DNA of 64,000 nucleotides from Microbacterium sp. MM2322 (GTDB lineage: Bacteria; Actinomycetota; Actinomycetes; Actinomycetales; Microbacteriaceae), in assembly GCF_964186585.1 (NCBI RefSeq), contig NZ_OZ075067.1:1054001-1118000 (forward strand). The letters are read 5' to 3'. The notes under the pieces were generated by a model that made no database searches, was not told the origin of the DNA, and saw only the letters and a list, made by a program, of their open reading frames with translations. Made by a program: the position numbers and the translations under genes. Positions 25,081 through 35,366 of this stretch are shown here, piece after piece. How positions within the stretch are numbered: the stretch's first letter is position 1; every line of letters starts with the position of its first letter.

Positions 25081-25997
25081 CCGACGCGACGCGCAACATC
25101 CTCGTGGTGGCGCACGCGCTGCGCGAGAACACCGTCGCAGGCGCCCGGCGCGTCGTCGCGGCCATTCACGATGCCGGCCTCCAACCGGTCGTTCCGGGGG
25201 ATGACCCCGAACTCGCCGCGGTCCTCGGCGACCTCGACACCGTCGTCCTCGGCGAGGGCGGCGTCGACGTCTCCGACATCGAGGTCGCCATCGTCCTCGG
25301 CGGCGACGGCACGATCCTCCGCGCGGCGGAGCTGGTGCGGGCGGCATCCGTGCCCCTTCTCGGCGTCAACATGGGACACGTCGGGTTCCTCGCGGAGCTC
25401 GAGGCGGATGACCTCGACGAGGCGATCGGGCGGGCACTCGCGCGCGACTACGAGATCCATGAGCGGATGACGCTGTCGGTCGAGGTCCGTGACTCCGCCG
25501 GTGGCCTCGTGTACTCGACTTGGGCGCTCAACGAAGCGACCGTCGAGAAGGCGTCCCGTGAGCGGATGCTCGAAGTCATGATTGAGATCGACGACCGGCC
25601 GCTGTCATCCTTCGGGTGCGACGGCGTCGTCGTCGCGACCCCTACCGGATCGACCGCCTACAACTTCTCGGCAGGCGGACCTGTCGTCTGGCCGTCGGTG
25701 CAGGCACTCTGCCTCGTGCCGCTGTCCGCGCACGCCCTCTTCGCGCGCCCTGTCGTCCTCGGCCCCGAGACCGCTGTCTCGATCGATGTCCTCGAGCGCA
25801 ATCAGGGTCTCGGCGTGCTCTGGTGCGATGGGCGCCGTTCTCATGACCTTCCGCCCGGCGCACGCGTCATCGTGCGGCGGTCGGGGCGTCCGGTGCGCCT
25901 GGCCCGTCTGCACCGGTCCGCGTTCACCGACCGCCTCGTGCGCAAGTTCCAGCTCCCCATCGCCGGCTGGCGCGGCGGCGCGGAGACAGCACTGTGA
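25077..25997 (+). CDS. nadK: NAD kinase
   Basis: This 306-aa enzyme makes NADP from NAD with ATP or polyphosphate. The GGDGTIL motif (about residue 72-78), ALNEATVEK and TPTGSTAYNFSAGGP are hallmarks. ATG at 25077, overlapping the tlyA stop, is preferred over the upstream ATG inside tlyA. The order tlyA-nadK-recN is conserved in actinobacteria. Confidence 0.95.
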   Translation: MTDATRNILVVAHALRENTVAGARRVVAAIHDAGLQPVVPGDDPELAAVLGDLDTVVLGEGGVDVSDIEVAIVLGGDGTILRAAELVRAASVPLLGVNMGHVGFLAELEADDLDEAIGRALARDYEIHERMTLSVEVRDSAGGLVYSTWALNEATVEKASRERMLEVMIEIDDRPLSSFGCDGVVVATPTGSTAYNFSAGGPVVWPSVQALCLVPLSAHALFARPVVLGPETAVSIDVLERNQGLGVLWCDGRRSHDLPPGARVIVRRSGRPVRLARLHRSAFTDRLVRKFQLPIAGWRGGAETAL

Positions 25998-27688
25998 TCG
26001 AGCAGATCCGCCTTCGCGATCTCGGCGTGATCGCGGGGGCGACGTTGCCGATCGGCGCGGGCTTCACGGCGATCACGGGTGAGACCGGTGCGGGAAAGAC
26101 GATGGTGGTCACGGGGCTGGGGCTTCTGCTCGGGCAGCGCGCCGATTCGGGCGCGGTGCGCGCCGGCGCGGATCAGGCCGCGGTCGACGGTGTGTGGATC
26201 GTCCCCGAAGACGGACCGATCGTGGACCGAGTGCGGGATGCCGGGGGCGACGTCGAACCCATCGGAAACGGACGAGCGGAGCTCTACCTCGGCCGCACGC
26301 TGTCGAGCGAAGGCCGCAGCCGGGCCACGGTGGGCGGCAGAACCGCACCCGCGGGCGTGCTCGCCGATCTCGCCGACCAGCTCGTCGTGGTCCACGGCCA
26401 GTCCGACCAGTTGCGGCTGACGTCCGCCACCGCGCAGCGCGAGGCGCTCGACCGCTTCGGCGGCGCCCCGGTGGCTGAAGCGCTCACGCGTTACCGCGAG
26501 GTGTGGGATGCCTGGCGCACCGCCGCCGCTGAGCTCGAGACCCTGACGACCGAGCAGAGCGCCCGCGCCCGCGAGGCGGACGAGCTCCGCGCGGCGATCG
26601 CCGACATCGAGTCGGTCGACCCGCAGCCGGGGGAGGACGTCGAGCTCGCGCAGCGCGCGGACCGCCTGGCGAACGCCGAGGAACTGCGGATCGCGGCAGC
26701 GACCGCCCACACGGCTCTCTCGAACGAGGACGACCTGCCCGATGTGCAGGCTCTCCTCGCCGAGGCCCGCCGCGCTCTCGAGCGCGCTGCCGGTTCCGAT
26801 GAGGTGCTCCGCGGGCACGCCGCGGCGATCGAGGAGCTCGGGTACCGCGTGGCCGACGTCGCGGGCGACCTGAGCGGCTACCTCGCCGACCTCGACGAGG
26901 GCGGCCCCCACGAGCTTGCTGCCGTCGAGGGACGTCGCGCCGTGCTGGGTGCCCTCATCCGGGTCCACGGATCGCTCGATGAGGCATTGACGCTTCTCGC
27001 CACCGGGTCCGCGCGTCTCGTCGAACTCGATGACGACAGCGACCGGATCGAACGGCTCACCGCAGACCGCGACCGGCTCCGCGACGACCTCGATGCGCGA
27101 GCCGCCGAGCTGACGGATGCGCGGCGAGCGGCGGCATCCCGTCTCGGTGAAGCCGTGACCGAAGAGCTCCGCCACCTCGCGCTGCCCGATGCGCGACTGA
27201 CGGTCGCCGTCGAACCCGGTCCGGAGGCCGCTCACGGCCGCGACGTCGTCACGATCCAGCTCGCCCCGCACCCCGGAGCGAGCCCGCGACCCGTGGCGCG
27301 CGGTGCGTCCGGGGGTGAGCTCAGCCGCGTCATGCTCGCGATCGAGGTGGTGATCGCGGCGACCGACCCCGTTCCGACGTTCGTCTTCGACGAGGTGGAT
27401 GCCGGTATCGGCGGCGCCGCGGCGATCGAGGTCGGCCGGCGACTCGCGAAGCTCGCCGAGACGAGCCAGGTCATCGCCGTCACCCACCTCGCGCAGGTGG
27501 CCGCGTTCGCCGGCAACCATCTGTCGGTCGTGAAGTCGAACGACGGCTCCGTCACGGCGTCGAGCGTCCGCCGCCTCGAGGGCGAGGAGCGGGCAGCCGA
27601 GATGGCGCGCCTGCTGTCGGGGATGGCCGACTCGGATGCCGCCCTCGACCATGCGCGCGAACTGCTCGCCCTCGGCCGGGCTCGCTGA
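25994..27688 (+). CDS. recN: DNA repair protein RecN
   Basis: A 564-aa SMC-like ATPase used in double-strand break repair. Walker A is GETGAGKT (about 31-38), the signature ASGGELSRVMLAIEV is near 436, and Walker B is TFVFDEVDAGIGG. The central part is alpha-helical coiled coil rich in Ala, Glu and Arg. GTG at 25994 overlaps the nadK stop as GTGA. Confidence 0.95.
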   Translation: MIEQIRLRDLGVIAGATLPIGAGFTAITGETGAGKTMVVTGLGLLLGQRADSGAVRAGADQAAVDGVWIVPEDGPIVDRVRDAGGDVEPIGNGRAELYLGRTLSSEGRSRATVGGRTAPAGVLADLADQLVVVHGQSDQLRLTSATAQREALDRFGGAPVAEALTRYREVWDAWRTAAAELETLTTEQSARAREADELRAAIADIESVDPQPGEDVELAQRADRLANAEELRIAAATAHTALSNEDDLPDVQALLAEARRALERAAGSDEVLRGHAAAIEELGYRVADVAGDLSGYLADLDEGGPHELAAVEGRRAVLGALIRVHGSLDEALTLLATGSARLVELDDDSDRIERLTADRDRLRDDLDARAAELTDARRAAASRLGEAVTEELRHLALPDARLTVAVEPGPEAAHGRDVVTIQLAPHPGASPRPVARGASGGELSRVMLAIEVVIAATDPVPTFVFDEVDAGIGGAAAIEVGRRLAKLAETSQVIAVTHLAQVAAFAGNHLSVVKSNDGSVTASSVRRLEGEERAAEMARLLSGMADSDAALDHARELLALGRAR

Positions 27689-27728
27689 GCGACACGCGTC
27701 TGAGCGACACGCCTCTGAGCGACCACCG
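27687..27728 (+). repeat. Short direct repeat after recN
   Basis: TGAGCGACACGCGTC, TGAGCGACACGCCTC and a partial TGAGCGACCACC follow one another, the first copy containing the recN stop codon. It looks like local duplication; no function is apparent. Confidence 0.6.
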
Positions 27729-27777
27729 GGGCGGGCGCCGGACCGGGCACGCGAGAGGGCTGATAGAGTGAAAGCCC

Positions 27778-29478
27778 GTGACGGACTCTTCGGGCGCGGG
27801 ACGCAAAAACAACGACATCACCAAGCACATCTTCGTGACGGGTGGTGTCGTTTCGTCTCTCGGCAAGGGCCTCACCGCCGCCAGTCTCGGTAACCTTCTC
27901 ACCGCGCGCGGTCTCCGCGTCGTCATGCAGAAGCTCGACCCGTATCTGAACGTCGACCCGGGAACGATGAACCCGTTCCAGCACGGCGAGGTCTTCGTGA
28001 CCGACGACGGCGCCGAGACCGACCTCGACATCGGCCACTACGAGCGCTTCCTCGACATCGAGCTGAGCCAGGCGGCGAACGTCACGACGGGCCAGATCTA
28101 CTCCGAGGTCATCGCGAAGGAGCGCCGCGGCGAGTACCTGGGCGACACGGTCCAGGTCATTCCGCACATCTCGGACGAGATCAAGCGCCGCATGCGTCTG
28201 CAGGCGAGCGAAGAGCCCCGCCCCGACGTGATCATCACCGAGGTCGGCGGCACCGTCGGCGACATCGAGTCGCAGCCGTTCATCGAGTCGGCGCGGCAGA
28301 TCCGCCACGAGCTGGGCCGCGACAACGTCTTCTTCGTGCACGTCTCGCTCGTGCCGTTCATGGGCGCATCGGGCGAGCAGAAGACCAAGCCCACGCAGCA
28401 CTCCGTCGCGACGCTTCGCTCCATCGGCATTCAGCCCGACGCGCTCGTTCTGCGCAGCGACCGTCCCGTGACGGAGTCCAACAAGCGCAAGATCGCGCTC
28501 ATGTGCGACGTCGACGAGGACGCGGTCATCAACACCGTCGACCTGCCCAGCATCTACGACATCCCCTCGACGCTCAGCGATCAGGGTCTCGACGCGTACA
28601 TCGTGCGCCGCCTGGGCCTCGACGCCAAGGCGGGCGAGATCGACTGGACCCGCTGGAACAAGGTCCTGAACGCGGTCCACAACCCCAAGCACGAGGTCAC
28701 CGTCGGCCTCGTCGGCAAGTACATCGACCTGCCCGACGCGTACCTGTCGGTGACCGAGGCGCTCAAGGCCGGCGGTTTCGCCCAGGAGACGAAGGTCCAG
28801 ATCGTCTGGATCCCCTCCGATCTTTGCGAGACGCCGGAGGGCGCCGCGAAAGCCCTCTCCGCCGTCGACGGGATCGTGATTCCCGGTGGGTTCGGCATCC
28901 GCGGTATCGAGGGTAAGCTCGGCGCCCTCAAGTTCGCCCGCGAGCAGGGGCTTCCGACGCTCGGCATCTGCCTCGGCCTGCAGTGCATGGTCATCGAGTA
29001 CGCCCGCCACGTCGCCGGCATTGAGGATGCCTCATCGAGCGAGTTCGATCCCGACACGACGCACCCGGTCATCGCGACCATGGCGGAGCAGGTCGACATC
29101 CTCGACCGCGGCGACATGGGCGGCACGATGCGCCTGGGCCTGTACGAGGCCGCGTTGGCCGAAGGGTCGCTCGCGGCCGAGCTGTACGGCTCGGACCGTG
29201 CGACCGAGCGTCACCGGCACCGCTACGAGGTCAACAACACGTACCGCCAGCAGATCGCGGATGCGGGCCTCTGGTTCTCGGGCCTGAACCCCGACCTCGA
29301 CCTCGTCGAGTACGTCGAGCTTCCCCGTGACGTCCACCCGTACTACATCGCGACGCAGGCGCACCCCGAGCTCCGCTCGCGCCCGACCGAGGCGAACCCG
29401 CTGTTCCGCGGTCTCATCGCCGCAGCGCTCGACCGCCACCGCGCGAGCGAGCTGTTCGACGTCGAGAACGAGGACTGA
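27778..29478 (+). CDS. pyrG: CTP synthase
   Basis: A 566-aa enzyme that aminates UTP to CTP using glutamine. The N-terminal synthetase domain starts [17 protein letters not shown], and the C-terminal class I amidotransferase holds the catalytic cysteine in GICLGLQC and the His-Glu pair in AHPEL. GTG at 27778 lies 8 nt after TAGAGT, another leaderless arrangement. Confidence 0.97.
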   Translation: MTDSSGAGRKNNDITKHIFVTGGVVSSLGKGLTAASLGNLLTARGLRVVMQKLDPYLNVDPGTMNPFQHGEVFVTDDGAETDLDIGHYERFLDIELSQAANVTTGQIYSEVIAKERRGEYLGDTVQVIPHISDEIKRRMRLQASEEPRPDVIITEVGGTVGDIESQPFIESARQIRHELGRDNVFFVHVSLVPFMGASGEQKTKPTQHSVATLRSIGIQPDALVLRSDRPVTESNKRKIALMCDVDEDAVINTVDLPSIYDIPSTLSDQGLDAYIVRRLGLDAKAGEIDWTRWNKVLNAVHNPKHEVTVGLVGKYIDLPDAYLSVTEALKAGGFAQETKVQIVWIPSDLCETPEGAAKALSAVDGIVIPGGFGIRGIEGKLGALKFAREQGLPTLGICLGLQCMVIEYARHVAGIEDASSSEFDPDTTHPVIATMAEQVDILDRGDMGGTMRLGLYEAALAEGSLAAELYGSDRATERHRHRYEVNNTYRQQIADAGLWFSGLNPDLDLVEYVELPRDVHPYYIATQAHPELRSRPTEANPLFRGLIAAALDRHRASELFDVENED

Positions 29479-29481
29479 CGC

Positions 29482-30132
29482 ATGACGGATGCCGCGCCCC
29501 TGCAGGACGACGCCGTCACCGTCGAGGTGACGCAGTCGGAGACGGTGTTCGAGGGGCGGGTGTGGAACCTGCGCCGCGATGCGTTCGTCTACGGCGACGG
29601 CTCGATCGTGCGGGAGTACGTCGATCACTCCGGCGCCGTTGCCGTGCTCGCCCTCGACGAGGAGGGACGTGCTCTCCTCATCCGTCAGTATCGCCACCCG
29701 GTCGGCTTCCGCGAATGGGAGATCCCGGCCGGATTGCTCGATGTGCCGGGGGAGGACCCGCTCGAGGCGGCCCAGCGCGAGCTCGCCGAAGAGGCCGATC
29801 TGACCGCGGAGCGCTGGGACGTCCTGTCCGACTTCTTCACGAGCCCGGGCGGCAGCGACGAGGCGATCCGCATCTACCTCGCGCGTGGTCTTTCCGTCGC
29901 CCCGGAGACGTTCGCGCGCACCGAGGAAGAGGCCGACATCGAGGTGCGCTGGGTGCACCTGGATGAGGTCGTGGACGCGGTCCTCGCGCGGAAGCTTCAG
30001 AACCCCTCGCTCGTCATCGCCGCCCTTGCGGCCGCGGCGGGACGTTCTCGGCAGTGGACGACGCTCGGCGCGGCGGACGCACAGTGGCCGGGGCGGTCGC
30101 GTCCGGTGGGCGCAGACCGACCGCAGGGCTGA
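29482..30132 (+). CDS. NUDIX hydrolase, ADP-ribose pyrophosphatase-like
   Basis: A 216-aa protein with a NUDIX box, [18 protein letters not shown] (about residues 90-107). The usual EExG is EEAD here, and the first glycine is shifted by one, variants that I have seen in actinobacterial ADP-ribose hydrolases. AGLLDVPGE and the upstream [17 protein letters not shown] fit the ADPRase subgroup, which splits ADP-ribose to AMP and ribose 5-phosphate. It sits 3 bp after pyrG and 7 bp before xerD, so the three are cotranscribed. Confidence 0.88.
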   Translation: MTDAAPLQDDAVTVEVTQSETVFEGRVWNLRRDAFVYGDGSIVREYVDHSGAVAVLALDEEGRALLIRQYRHPVGFREWEIPAGLLDVPGEDPLEAAQRELAEEADLTAERWDVLSDFFTSPGGSDEAIRIYLARGLSVAPETFARTEEEADIEVRWVHLDEVVDAVLARKLQNPSLVIAALAAAAGRSRQWTTLGAADAQWPGRSRPVGADRPQG

Positions 30133-30139
30133 GGCCCGG

Positions 30140-31063
30140 ATGAGGCTCGCGCGCGCCGTCGACGCGTTCCTCCGGCACATCACGATCGAGCGCGGCCTGT
30201 CGGCGCACACCGTCTCGGCGTACCGGCGCGACCTCGCCGGATACCTCGCGTGGTTGAGCGAACGCGGCGTCGACGACACCGACGCCGTGACGGGCGAGCT
30301 CGTCACGGCGTTCGCGGCGGAGCGCGCAGCATCCGACCCCCCTCCCGCGTCGACGTCGTTGGCACGGCTGCAGTCGGCGATTCGCAGCTTCCACCGCTTC
30401 CTGGCGCGCGAGGGCATCGTGACGGACGACCCGACGACGAAGCTCCGGCCCCCGAAGGCGCCGATGCGTCTGCCGAAGGCTCTTCCCGTGGACGACGTCA
30501 TCCGGCTCCTGGATGCCGCCGGCCCTGCGCCCGCCGATGCCGCGCCCGGCGAGCTCATCGGGCTCCGCGACCGCGCTCTTCTGGAGCTCCTCTATGCGAC
30601 CGGCGCGCGCGTGTCGGAGATCATCGACCTCGACGTCGACGACCTGATGCACGGCGATGTGCTGCGCGTGCGGGGGAAGGGCTCGAAGGAACGGATCGTT
30701 CCCGTCGGGTCGTACGCCCGGGCGTCGGTCGATGCCTACCTGACCCGAGCGCGGCCAGAGCTGTCGCGCCGAGGCCGCGCCACCTCGCGCGCGTTCCTCG
30801 GTGCGCGGGGTGCGGCCCTGTCGCGGCAGAGTGCGTGGCTCGTGATCCAGCAGGCGGCTGAACGTGCCCAGATCGCGGCCCACGTGTCTCCCCACACGCT
30901 CCGCCATTCCTTCGCGACTCATCTGCTGCAGGGCGGCGCCGACGTCCGCGTCGTCCAGGAACTCCTGGGTCATGCGTCCGTCGCGACGACGCAGATCTAC
31001 ACGCACGTGACCGTCGACGCCCTGCGCGACGTGTATCTCACCTCGCATCCCCGCGCTCGGTGA
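30140..31063 (+). CDS. xerD: Site-specific tyrosine recombinase XerD
   Basis: A 307-aa recombinase that resolves chromosome dimers. The catalytic set is visible: Arg in ATGARVSEI, Lys in RGKGSKER, His/Arg in [11 protein letters not shown], His in [10 protein letters not shown] and nucleophile Tyr in IYTHV. The N-terminal SAM-like domain begins near residue 5. ATG at 30140 ([13 protein letters not shown]) matches family length. The setting beside parA, scpA and scpB is the conserved housekeeping order, so it is not a phage or island integrase. Confidence 0.93.
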   Translation: MRLARAVDAFLRHITIERGLSAHTVSAYRRDLAGYLAWLSERGVDDTDAVTGELVTAFAAERAASDPPPASTSLARLQSAIRSFHRFLAREGIVTDDPTTKLRPPKAPMRLPKALPVDDVIRLLDAAGPAPADAAPGELIGLRDRALLELLYATGARVSEIIDLDVDDLMHGDVLRVRGKGSKERIVPVGSYARASVDAYLTRARPELSRRGRATSRAFLGARGAALSRQSAWLVIQQAAERAQIAAHVSPHTLRHSFATHLLQGGADVRVVQELLGHASVATTQIYTHVTVDALRDVYLTSHPRAR

Positions 31064-31151
31064 TCCCGGTCGCGTCTGCGGGGGAGTCGCTCCACGGCGC
31101 CCTGCGATGGGATGACTAGACTCGGGTGAGCACGGCGAAGGCGGGAGATCA

Positions 31152-32042
31152 GTGGCGAGCAAGCGGAGCACGGCGGACGGCGATTCGGCGGTGACGACCG
31201 ACGCCCCGATGGGGCCGACGGGTCGTCCCTACCACGGCTTCCCGACCCCTCCGAAGCTCGACGGCCACGGTCCGGCCCGCATCATCTCGCTCTGCAACCA
31301 GAAGGGCGGCGTCGGCAAGACGACGACGACCATCAACCTGGCGGCCGGACTCGCGTCTTACGGACGTCGCGTGCTGGCCGTCGACTTCGATCCCCAGGGC
31401 GCACTGTCGGCCGGCCTCGGTGTGCAGACGCACGAGTCTGCGACGATCTACGACCTGCTGCTCGACCCGAAGCGCGACCCGAACGAAGTCATCGTCTCGA
31501 CGTCGGTCGAGGGTCTCGACATCCTCCCCGCCAACATCGACCTGTCGGCGGCCGAGGTGCACCTCGTCAACGAGGTCGCGCGTGAGACGATCCTCGCGCG
31601 GGTCCTCCGCAAGGTCGCCGGCGACTACGACGTCATCCTCATCGACTGCCAGCCCTCGCTCGGACTGCTCACGGTCAACGCGCTCACCGCGAGCCATGGC
31701 GTCCTCATCCCGCTCGAGTGCGAGTTCTTCGCCCTCCGCGGCGTGGCGCTCCTCATCGAGACGATCGACAAGGTGCGCGACCGGCTCAACCCCGCGATCA
31801 CTCTCGACGGCGTGCTCGCCACGATGTACGACCCCCGCACCCTGCACTCCCGCGAAGTTCTCGAGCGAGTCGTCGACGCCTTCGGCGACGACGTGCTCGA
31901 GACGGTCATCGGCCGCACGGTGAAGTTCCCCGACGCTTCCGTCGCCGGTGTGCCGATCACGAAGTTCGCTCCCGAGCACTCCGCCGCCCAGGCATACCTG
32001 CGCCTCGCGCGGGAGCTGGTCTCCCGTGGCGCCGTCGCCTGA
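31152..32042 (+). CDS. ParA/Soj-like ATPase
   Basis: A 296-aa MinD/ParA ATPase with the deviant Walker A CNQKGGVGKTTTTIN near residues 49-63 and an Asp in VLAVDFDPQGAL. This family positions chromosomes or plasmids together with a ParB, but no parB is beside it; the gene occupies the chromosomal xerD-parA-scpA slot seen in actinobacteria, distinct from the origin-proximal parAB pair. GTG at 31152 is preceded by GGCGGGAGA. It overlaps scpA by 17 nt. Confidence 0.9.
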   Translation: MASKRSTADGDSAVTTDAPMGPTGRPYHGFPTPPKLDGHGPARIISLCNQKGGVGKTTTTINLAAGLASYGRRVLAVDFDPQGALSAGLGVQTHESATIYDLLLDPKRDPNEVIVSTSVEGLDILPANIDLSAAEVHLVNEVARETILARVLRKVAGDYDVILIDCQPSLGLLTVNALTASHGVLIPLECEFFALRGVALLIETIDKVRDRLNPAITLDGVLATMYDPRTLHSREVLERVVDAFGDDVLETVIGRTVKFPDASVAGVPITKFAPEHSAAQAYLRLARELVSRGAVA

Positions 32043-32880
32043 CGAGGGCCCCGACGCCGACGCCGCGCCTTCTCCGGCCGACACGACCGAGGCCGCGGGA
32101 GATCGATTCCGTGTCTCGCTGGGCAACTTCGACGGGCCCTTCGACCTGTTGCTGACCCTGATCTCGAAGCACGAACTCGACATCACCGAGGTCTCGCTCA
32201 GCGAGGTGACCGACGAGTTCATCTCGTACCTCAAAGGACTCGACGACGACGCCGACCTCGACCAGGCATCCGAGTTCCTCGTCGTCGCAGCGACGCTGCT
32301 CGACATGAAGGTCGCAGGCCTTCTGCCCCAGGGCGAACTGGTGGATGCCGAGTCCGTCGCCCTCCTGGAAGCCCGAGATCTGCTGTTCGCACGGTTGCTG
32401 CAGTATCGCGCGTTCAAGGAAGTGTCCGCGTGGTTCGCCCGCTGCCTCGAACGCGAAGGCAAACGCCACACCCGGGCCGTGCGTCTCGACGAGAAGCATC
32501 GACGAGCTGTTCCTGAACTCGTCTGGACGCTGTCGCCCGACGATTTCGCGGCCATCGCGATGCTCGCGTTCGCGCCGAAGGAGATCCCGCACGTCGGGCT
32601 CGACCACCTGCACGCGCCGCTCGTCTCGATCCGGGAGCAGGCGGCGATCGTCGTCACGCTGTTGCGGGATGCCGGTCAGCTCAACTTCCGTGAGCTCGTC
32701 GCGGGTGTCACGCAGACCGGCGTGGTCGTGGCGCGCTTCATCGCCGTCCTCGAGCTCTATCGCCATGCCGCGCTCTCGTTCGAGCAGCTGGAGCCGCTCG
32801 GCGAGTTGACGCTGCGCTGGACCGCCGACCGCTGGTCCGAAGAGAACCTCGCCACACTGGGAGCCGACTATGACCGATGA
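32026..32880 (+). CDS. scpA: Segregation and condensation protein A
   Basis: A 284-aa kleisin that bridges SMC heads. The N-terminal region has FRVSLGNFDGPFDLLLTLI and the C-terminal winged helix has FRELVAGVTQTGVVVARFIAVLE. The start is best placed at GTG 32026 (VAPSPDEG), overlapping parA; the open frame further upstream is a parA shadow. It overlaps scpB by 11 nt, as expected for proteins that assemble together. Confidence 0.93.
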   Translation: MAPSPDEGPDADAAPSPADTTEAAGDRFRVSLGNFDGPFDLLLTLISKHELDITEVSLSEVTDEFISYLKGLDDDADLDQASEFLVVAATLLDMKVAGLLPQGELVDAESVALLEARDLLFARLLQYRAFKEVSAWFARCLEREGKRHTRAVRLDEKHRRAVPELVWTLSPDDFAAIAMLAFAPKEIPHVGLDHLHAPLVSIREQAAIVVTLLRDAGQLNFRELVAGVTQTGVVVARFIAVLELYRHAALSFEQLEPLGELTLRWTADRWSEENLATLGADYDR

Positions 32881-33475
32881 CGCAACCGAGACCGAGGCGC
32901 CGCCCCGCTCGCAGGAGCCCGGCGACATCGCACGACGCCTCGAGGCGATCCTCATGATCATCGACGAGCCGCAGAGCCTCGTCTCGCTCGCCGCCGCCGT
33001 CGGAGCACCCGTCGTGGCTGTGCGTCGCGCCGTCGACGACCTGGTCGCCGACTATGACGGCGAACGTTCCGGACCGCGCCGCGGTTTCGAACTCCGCGAA
33101 GTCGGCGGGGGATGGCGGTTCTATGTGCGGGACGAACACGACGACCTGGTCGCCGAGTTCGTCAACGGACAGGCGCCCTCGCGACTGTCGCAGGCCGCGC
33201 TCGAGACCCTCGCCGTCATCGCCTACAAGCAACCCGTGTCGCGGAGTCAGGTCGCGTCGATCCGCGCCGTGAACGTGGACTCCGTCGTCCGGACGCTCCT
33301 CGCGCGCGGGCTCATCACAGAAGCGTTCACCGACCCCGAGACCGGGGCCATCAACTACCGCACCACCGACGCGCTGCTCGGCCACCTGGGGATCAATTCC
33401 CTCGACGAGCTGCCCCCCATCTCCCCGCTGCTGGACGACGGCTCCGCGGGATTCGAAGGAGAGACCATCCGATGA
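32870..33475 (+). CDS. scpB: Segregation and condensation protein B
   Basis: A 201-aa winged-helix protein that binds ScpA and controls SMC loading. LEAILMIIDEPQSL at the N-terminus and ALETLAVIAYKQPVSRSQVASIRAV in the second winged helix are diagnostic. ATG 32870 lies inside the scpA end, and TGA overlaps the rluB ATG. Confidence 0.93.
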   Translation: MTDDATETEAPPRSQEPGDIARRLEAILMIIDEPQSLVSLAAAVGAPVVAVRRAVDDLVADYDGERSGPRRGFELREVGGGWRFYVRDEHDDLVAEFVNGQAPSRLSQAALETLAVIAYKQPVSRSQVASIRAVNVDSVVRTLLARGLITEAFTDPETGAINYRTTDALLGHLGINSLDELPPISPLLDDGSAGFEGETIR

Positions 33476-34254
33476 ACGACCAGTCCGACGAGAACCGCGT
33501 CCGCCTGCAGAAGATCCTCGCGAATGCGGGCGTCGCCTCTCGCCGCGTCTGCGAGCAGTACATCGTCGAGGGACGCGTGCGGGTCAACGGCGTCGTGATC
33601 ACCGAACTCGGCTCGCGGGTCAACCCGGAGACCGACCAGGTCGACGTCGACGGCACCGCCATCCAGCTCGACACGAGCAAGCGCTACGTCGTCCTCAACA
33701 AGCCCACCGGCGTCGTCTCCTCCATGAAGGACGACCAGGGCCGTCCCGATCTGCGCCGCTTCACCGCGGACTGGCCCGAGCGCCTCTACAACGTGGGGCG
33801 GTTGGATGCCGAGACGAGCGGCCTCCTCGTCCTCACCAACGACGGCGAGCTCGCGCACGTTCTCGCACACCCGTCGTTCGGCGTGACGAAGGTCTACATC
33901 GCGAAGGTCTCGGGCCGTGTCCTGCCGCAGACGATCGCTCAGCTCACGAAGGGCATCGAGCTCGAGGACGGCCCGATCGCGGCCGACAAGGCGCGACTGC
34001 TCGACGCGAGCGGCGACACGAGCCTGGTCGAACTCACTCTCCACTCGGGGCGGAACCGGATCGTTCGTCGCATGATGGCCGCGGTCGGTCACCCCGTTGA
34101 GGAGCTGGTACGACGCCAGTTCGGCCCACTGCACCTGGGCACGCTCCCAGCGGGCCGCGCACGCGAATTGACTACAGTGGAGCGTGGTGCGCTGTTGACT
34201 CTCGCGCGCCAGGCGGACACCCCGCCCGGGGACCCCACTCAGGAGCAGTTGTGA
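33472..34254 (+). CDS. rluB: 23S rRNA pseudouridine synthase (RluB/RsuA family)
   Basis: This 260-aa enzyme isomerises uridine in rRNA. An S4 domain (RLQKILANAGVASRRVCEQYI) is followed by the catalytic domain with aspartate in GRLDAETSGLLVLTNDG. ATG at 33472 overlaps the scpB stop; the upstream extension of the frame is a shadow. The scpA-scpB-rluB order is widespread in Gram-positive bacteria. Confidence 0.93.
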   Translation: MNDQSDENRVRLQKILANAGVASRRVCEQYIVEGRVRVNGVVITELGSRVNPETDQVDVDGTAIQLDTSKRYVVLNKPTGVVSSMKDDQGRPDLRRFTADWPERLYNVGRLDAETSGLLVLTNDGELAHVLAHPSFGVTKVYIAKVSGRVLPQTIAQLTKGIELEDGPIAADKARLLDASGDTSLVELTLHSGRNRIVRRMMAAVGHPVEELVRRQFGPLHLGTLPAGRARELTTVERGALLTLARQADTPPGDPTQEQL

Positions 34255-35366
34255 CCGACGCCATCGACGCGCGCGCCCGTGCCGTCCGCACGAGCGGCGT
34301 CGTCCGCATCGTCGGCGCCGGTCTGCTCGGCTCGAGCATCGGGCATGCGTTGCGGGCCCTCGGCGTCGACGTCGTCCTCGCCGACGCATCACCCGCGCAG
34401 TTGCGTCTCGCGGTCGACTACGGCGCGGGGCGCGTCGCGCGCGATGAGGACCGACCCGGCCTCGTCGTCGTCGCCGTGCCGCCGGACGTGACCGCCGATG
34501 TCATCGAGCGCGAGCTCACCGCCTTTCCCGACGCGGTCGTCACCGACGTGGCGAGCGTCAAGCTCGAGCCGCTCCTCGTGCTCCGCGAGCGCGGCGTCGA
34601 CCTCTCCCGCTACATCGGCTCGCACCCGATGGCCGGCCGCGAACGCGGCGGTGCCATCTCGGCGCGGGCCGACATCTTCTTCGGCCGGCCGTGGGTCATC
34701 TGCCGCGACGAGGAGACCTCCGCGCGCGACCTGGCCGTCGTCGAGGGCCTCGCGCTCGACCTCGGTGCGAGCCTCGTCGAGATGACGCCCGAGGAGCACG
34801 ACCGCTCCGTGGCTCTCGTCTCGCACGTGCCGCAGCTCGTGGCATCCCTCCTCGCCGGTCGATTCGTCGGCGCGGAGGACGCATCGCTGCGTCTCGCGGG
34901 CCAGGGCGTTCGCGACACGACCCGCATCGCGGCATCCGCTCCGGAGCTGTGGGTGCAGATCCTCGGCGCGAACTCGCAGCCGGTCGTCGATGTCCTGGAC
35001 GCCCTCGCCGCCGATCTGACGACGGTCGCCGGAGCGCTCCGCGAGCCGGATGCGCCCGGATCGCGACGCGCTGTCGCCGACACGATCCGCCGCGGCAACG
35101 AAGGCGTCGAACGCCTCCCCGGAAAGCACGGCCAGAACCGTCGATTCGAGACCGTGGTCGTCATGGTCGACGACACCCCCGGGCAGTTGGGACGCCTGTT
35201 CGGCGACCTCGGCGAGCTCCAGGTGAACGTCGAGGACTTCCGTCTCGAGCACTCGCCCGGAGCCCAGTTCGGCCTCGGCGAGATCAGTGTCGTCCCGTCC
35301 GCCGTCACCGTCGCCACCGACGGTCTCGCGGCGCGCGGGTGGAAGATTGCGAGCCTCAATGACTGA
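34251..35366 (+). CDS. tyrA: Prephenate dehydrogenase
   Basis: A 371-aa NAD-dependent enzyme that forms 4-hydroxyphenylpyruvate for tyrosine synthesis. The N-terminal Rossmann motif [13 protein letters not shown] (about 22-34) and GSHPMAGRE with the catalytic histidine are clear. The last 80 residues ([21 protein letters not shown]) form an ACT-like regulatory domain, implying amino-acid feedback. GTG 34251 overlaps rluB as GTGA. Confidence 0.92.
   Translation: MTDAIDARARAVRTSGVVRIVGAGLLGSSIGHALRALGVDVVLADASPAQLRLAVDYGAGRVARDEDRPGLVVVAVPPDVTADVIERELTAFPDAVVTDVASVKLEPLLVLRERGVDLSRYIGSHPMAGRERGGAISARADIFFGRPWVICRDEETSARDLAVVEGLALDLGASLVEMTPEEHDRSVALVSHVPQLVASLLAGRFVGAEDASLRLAGQGVRDTTRIAASAPELWVQILGANSQPVVDVLDALAADLTTVAGALREPDAPGSRRAVADTIRRGNEGVERLPGKHGQNRRFETVVVMVDDTPGQLGRLFGDLGELQVNVEDFRLEHSPGAQFGLGEISVVPSAVTVATDGLAARGWKIASLND

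Noticed and set aside
29032..30558. 508-residue minus-strand frame opposite pyrG, NUDIX and xerD
   Set aside because: It spans three well-supported plus-strand genes and has shadow-type composition (alternating Arg/Ser/Ala).
30140..31063. XerD as integrase of a genomic island with tRNA-Pro as attachment site
   Set aside because: The gene is in the conserved xerD-parA-scpA context 9 kb away. No duplicated tRNA 3' end and no composition shift.
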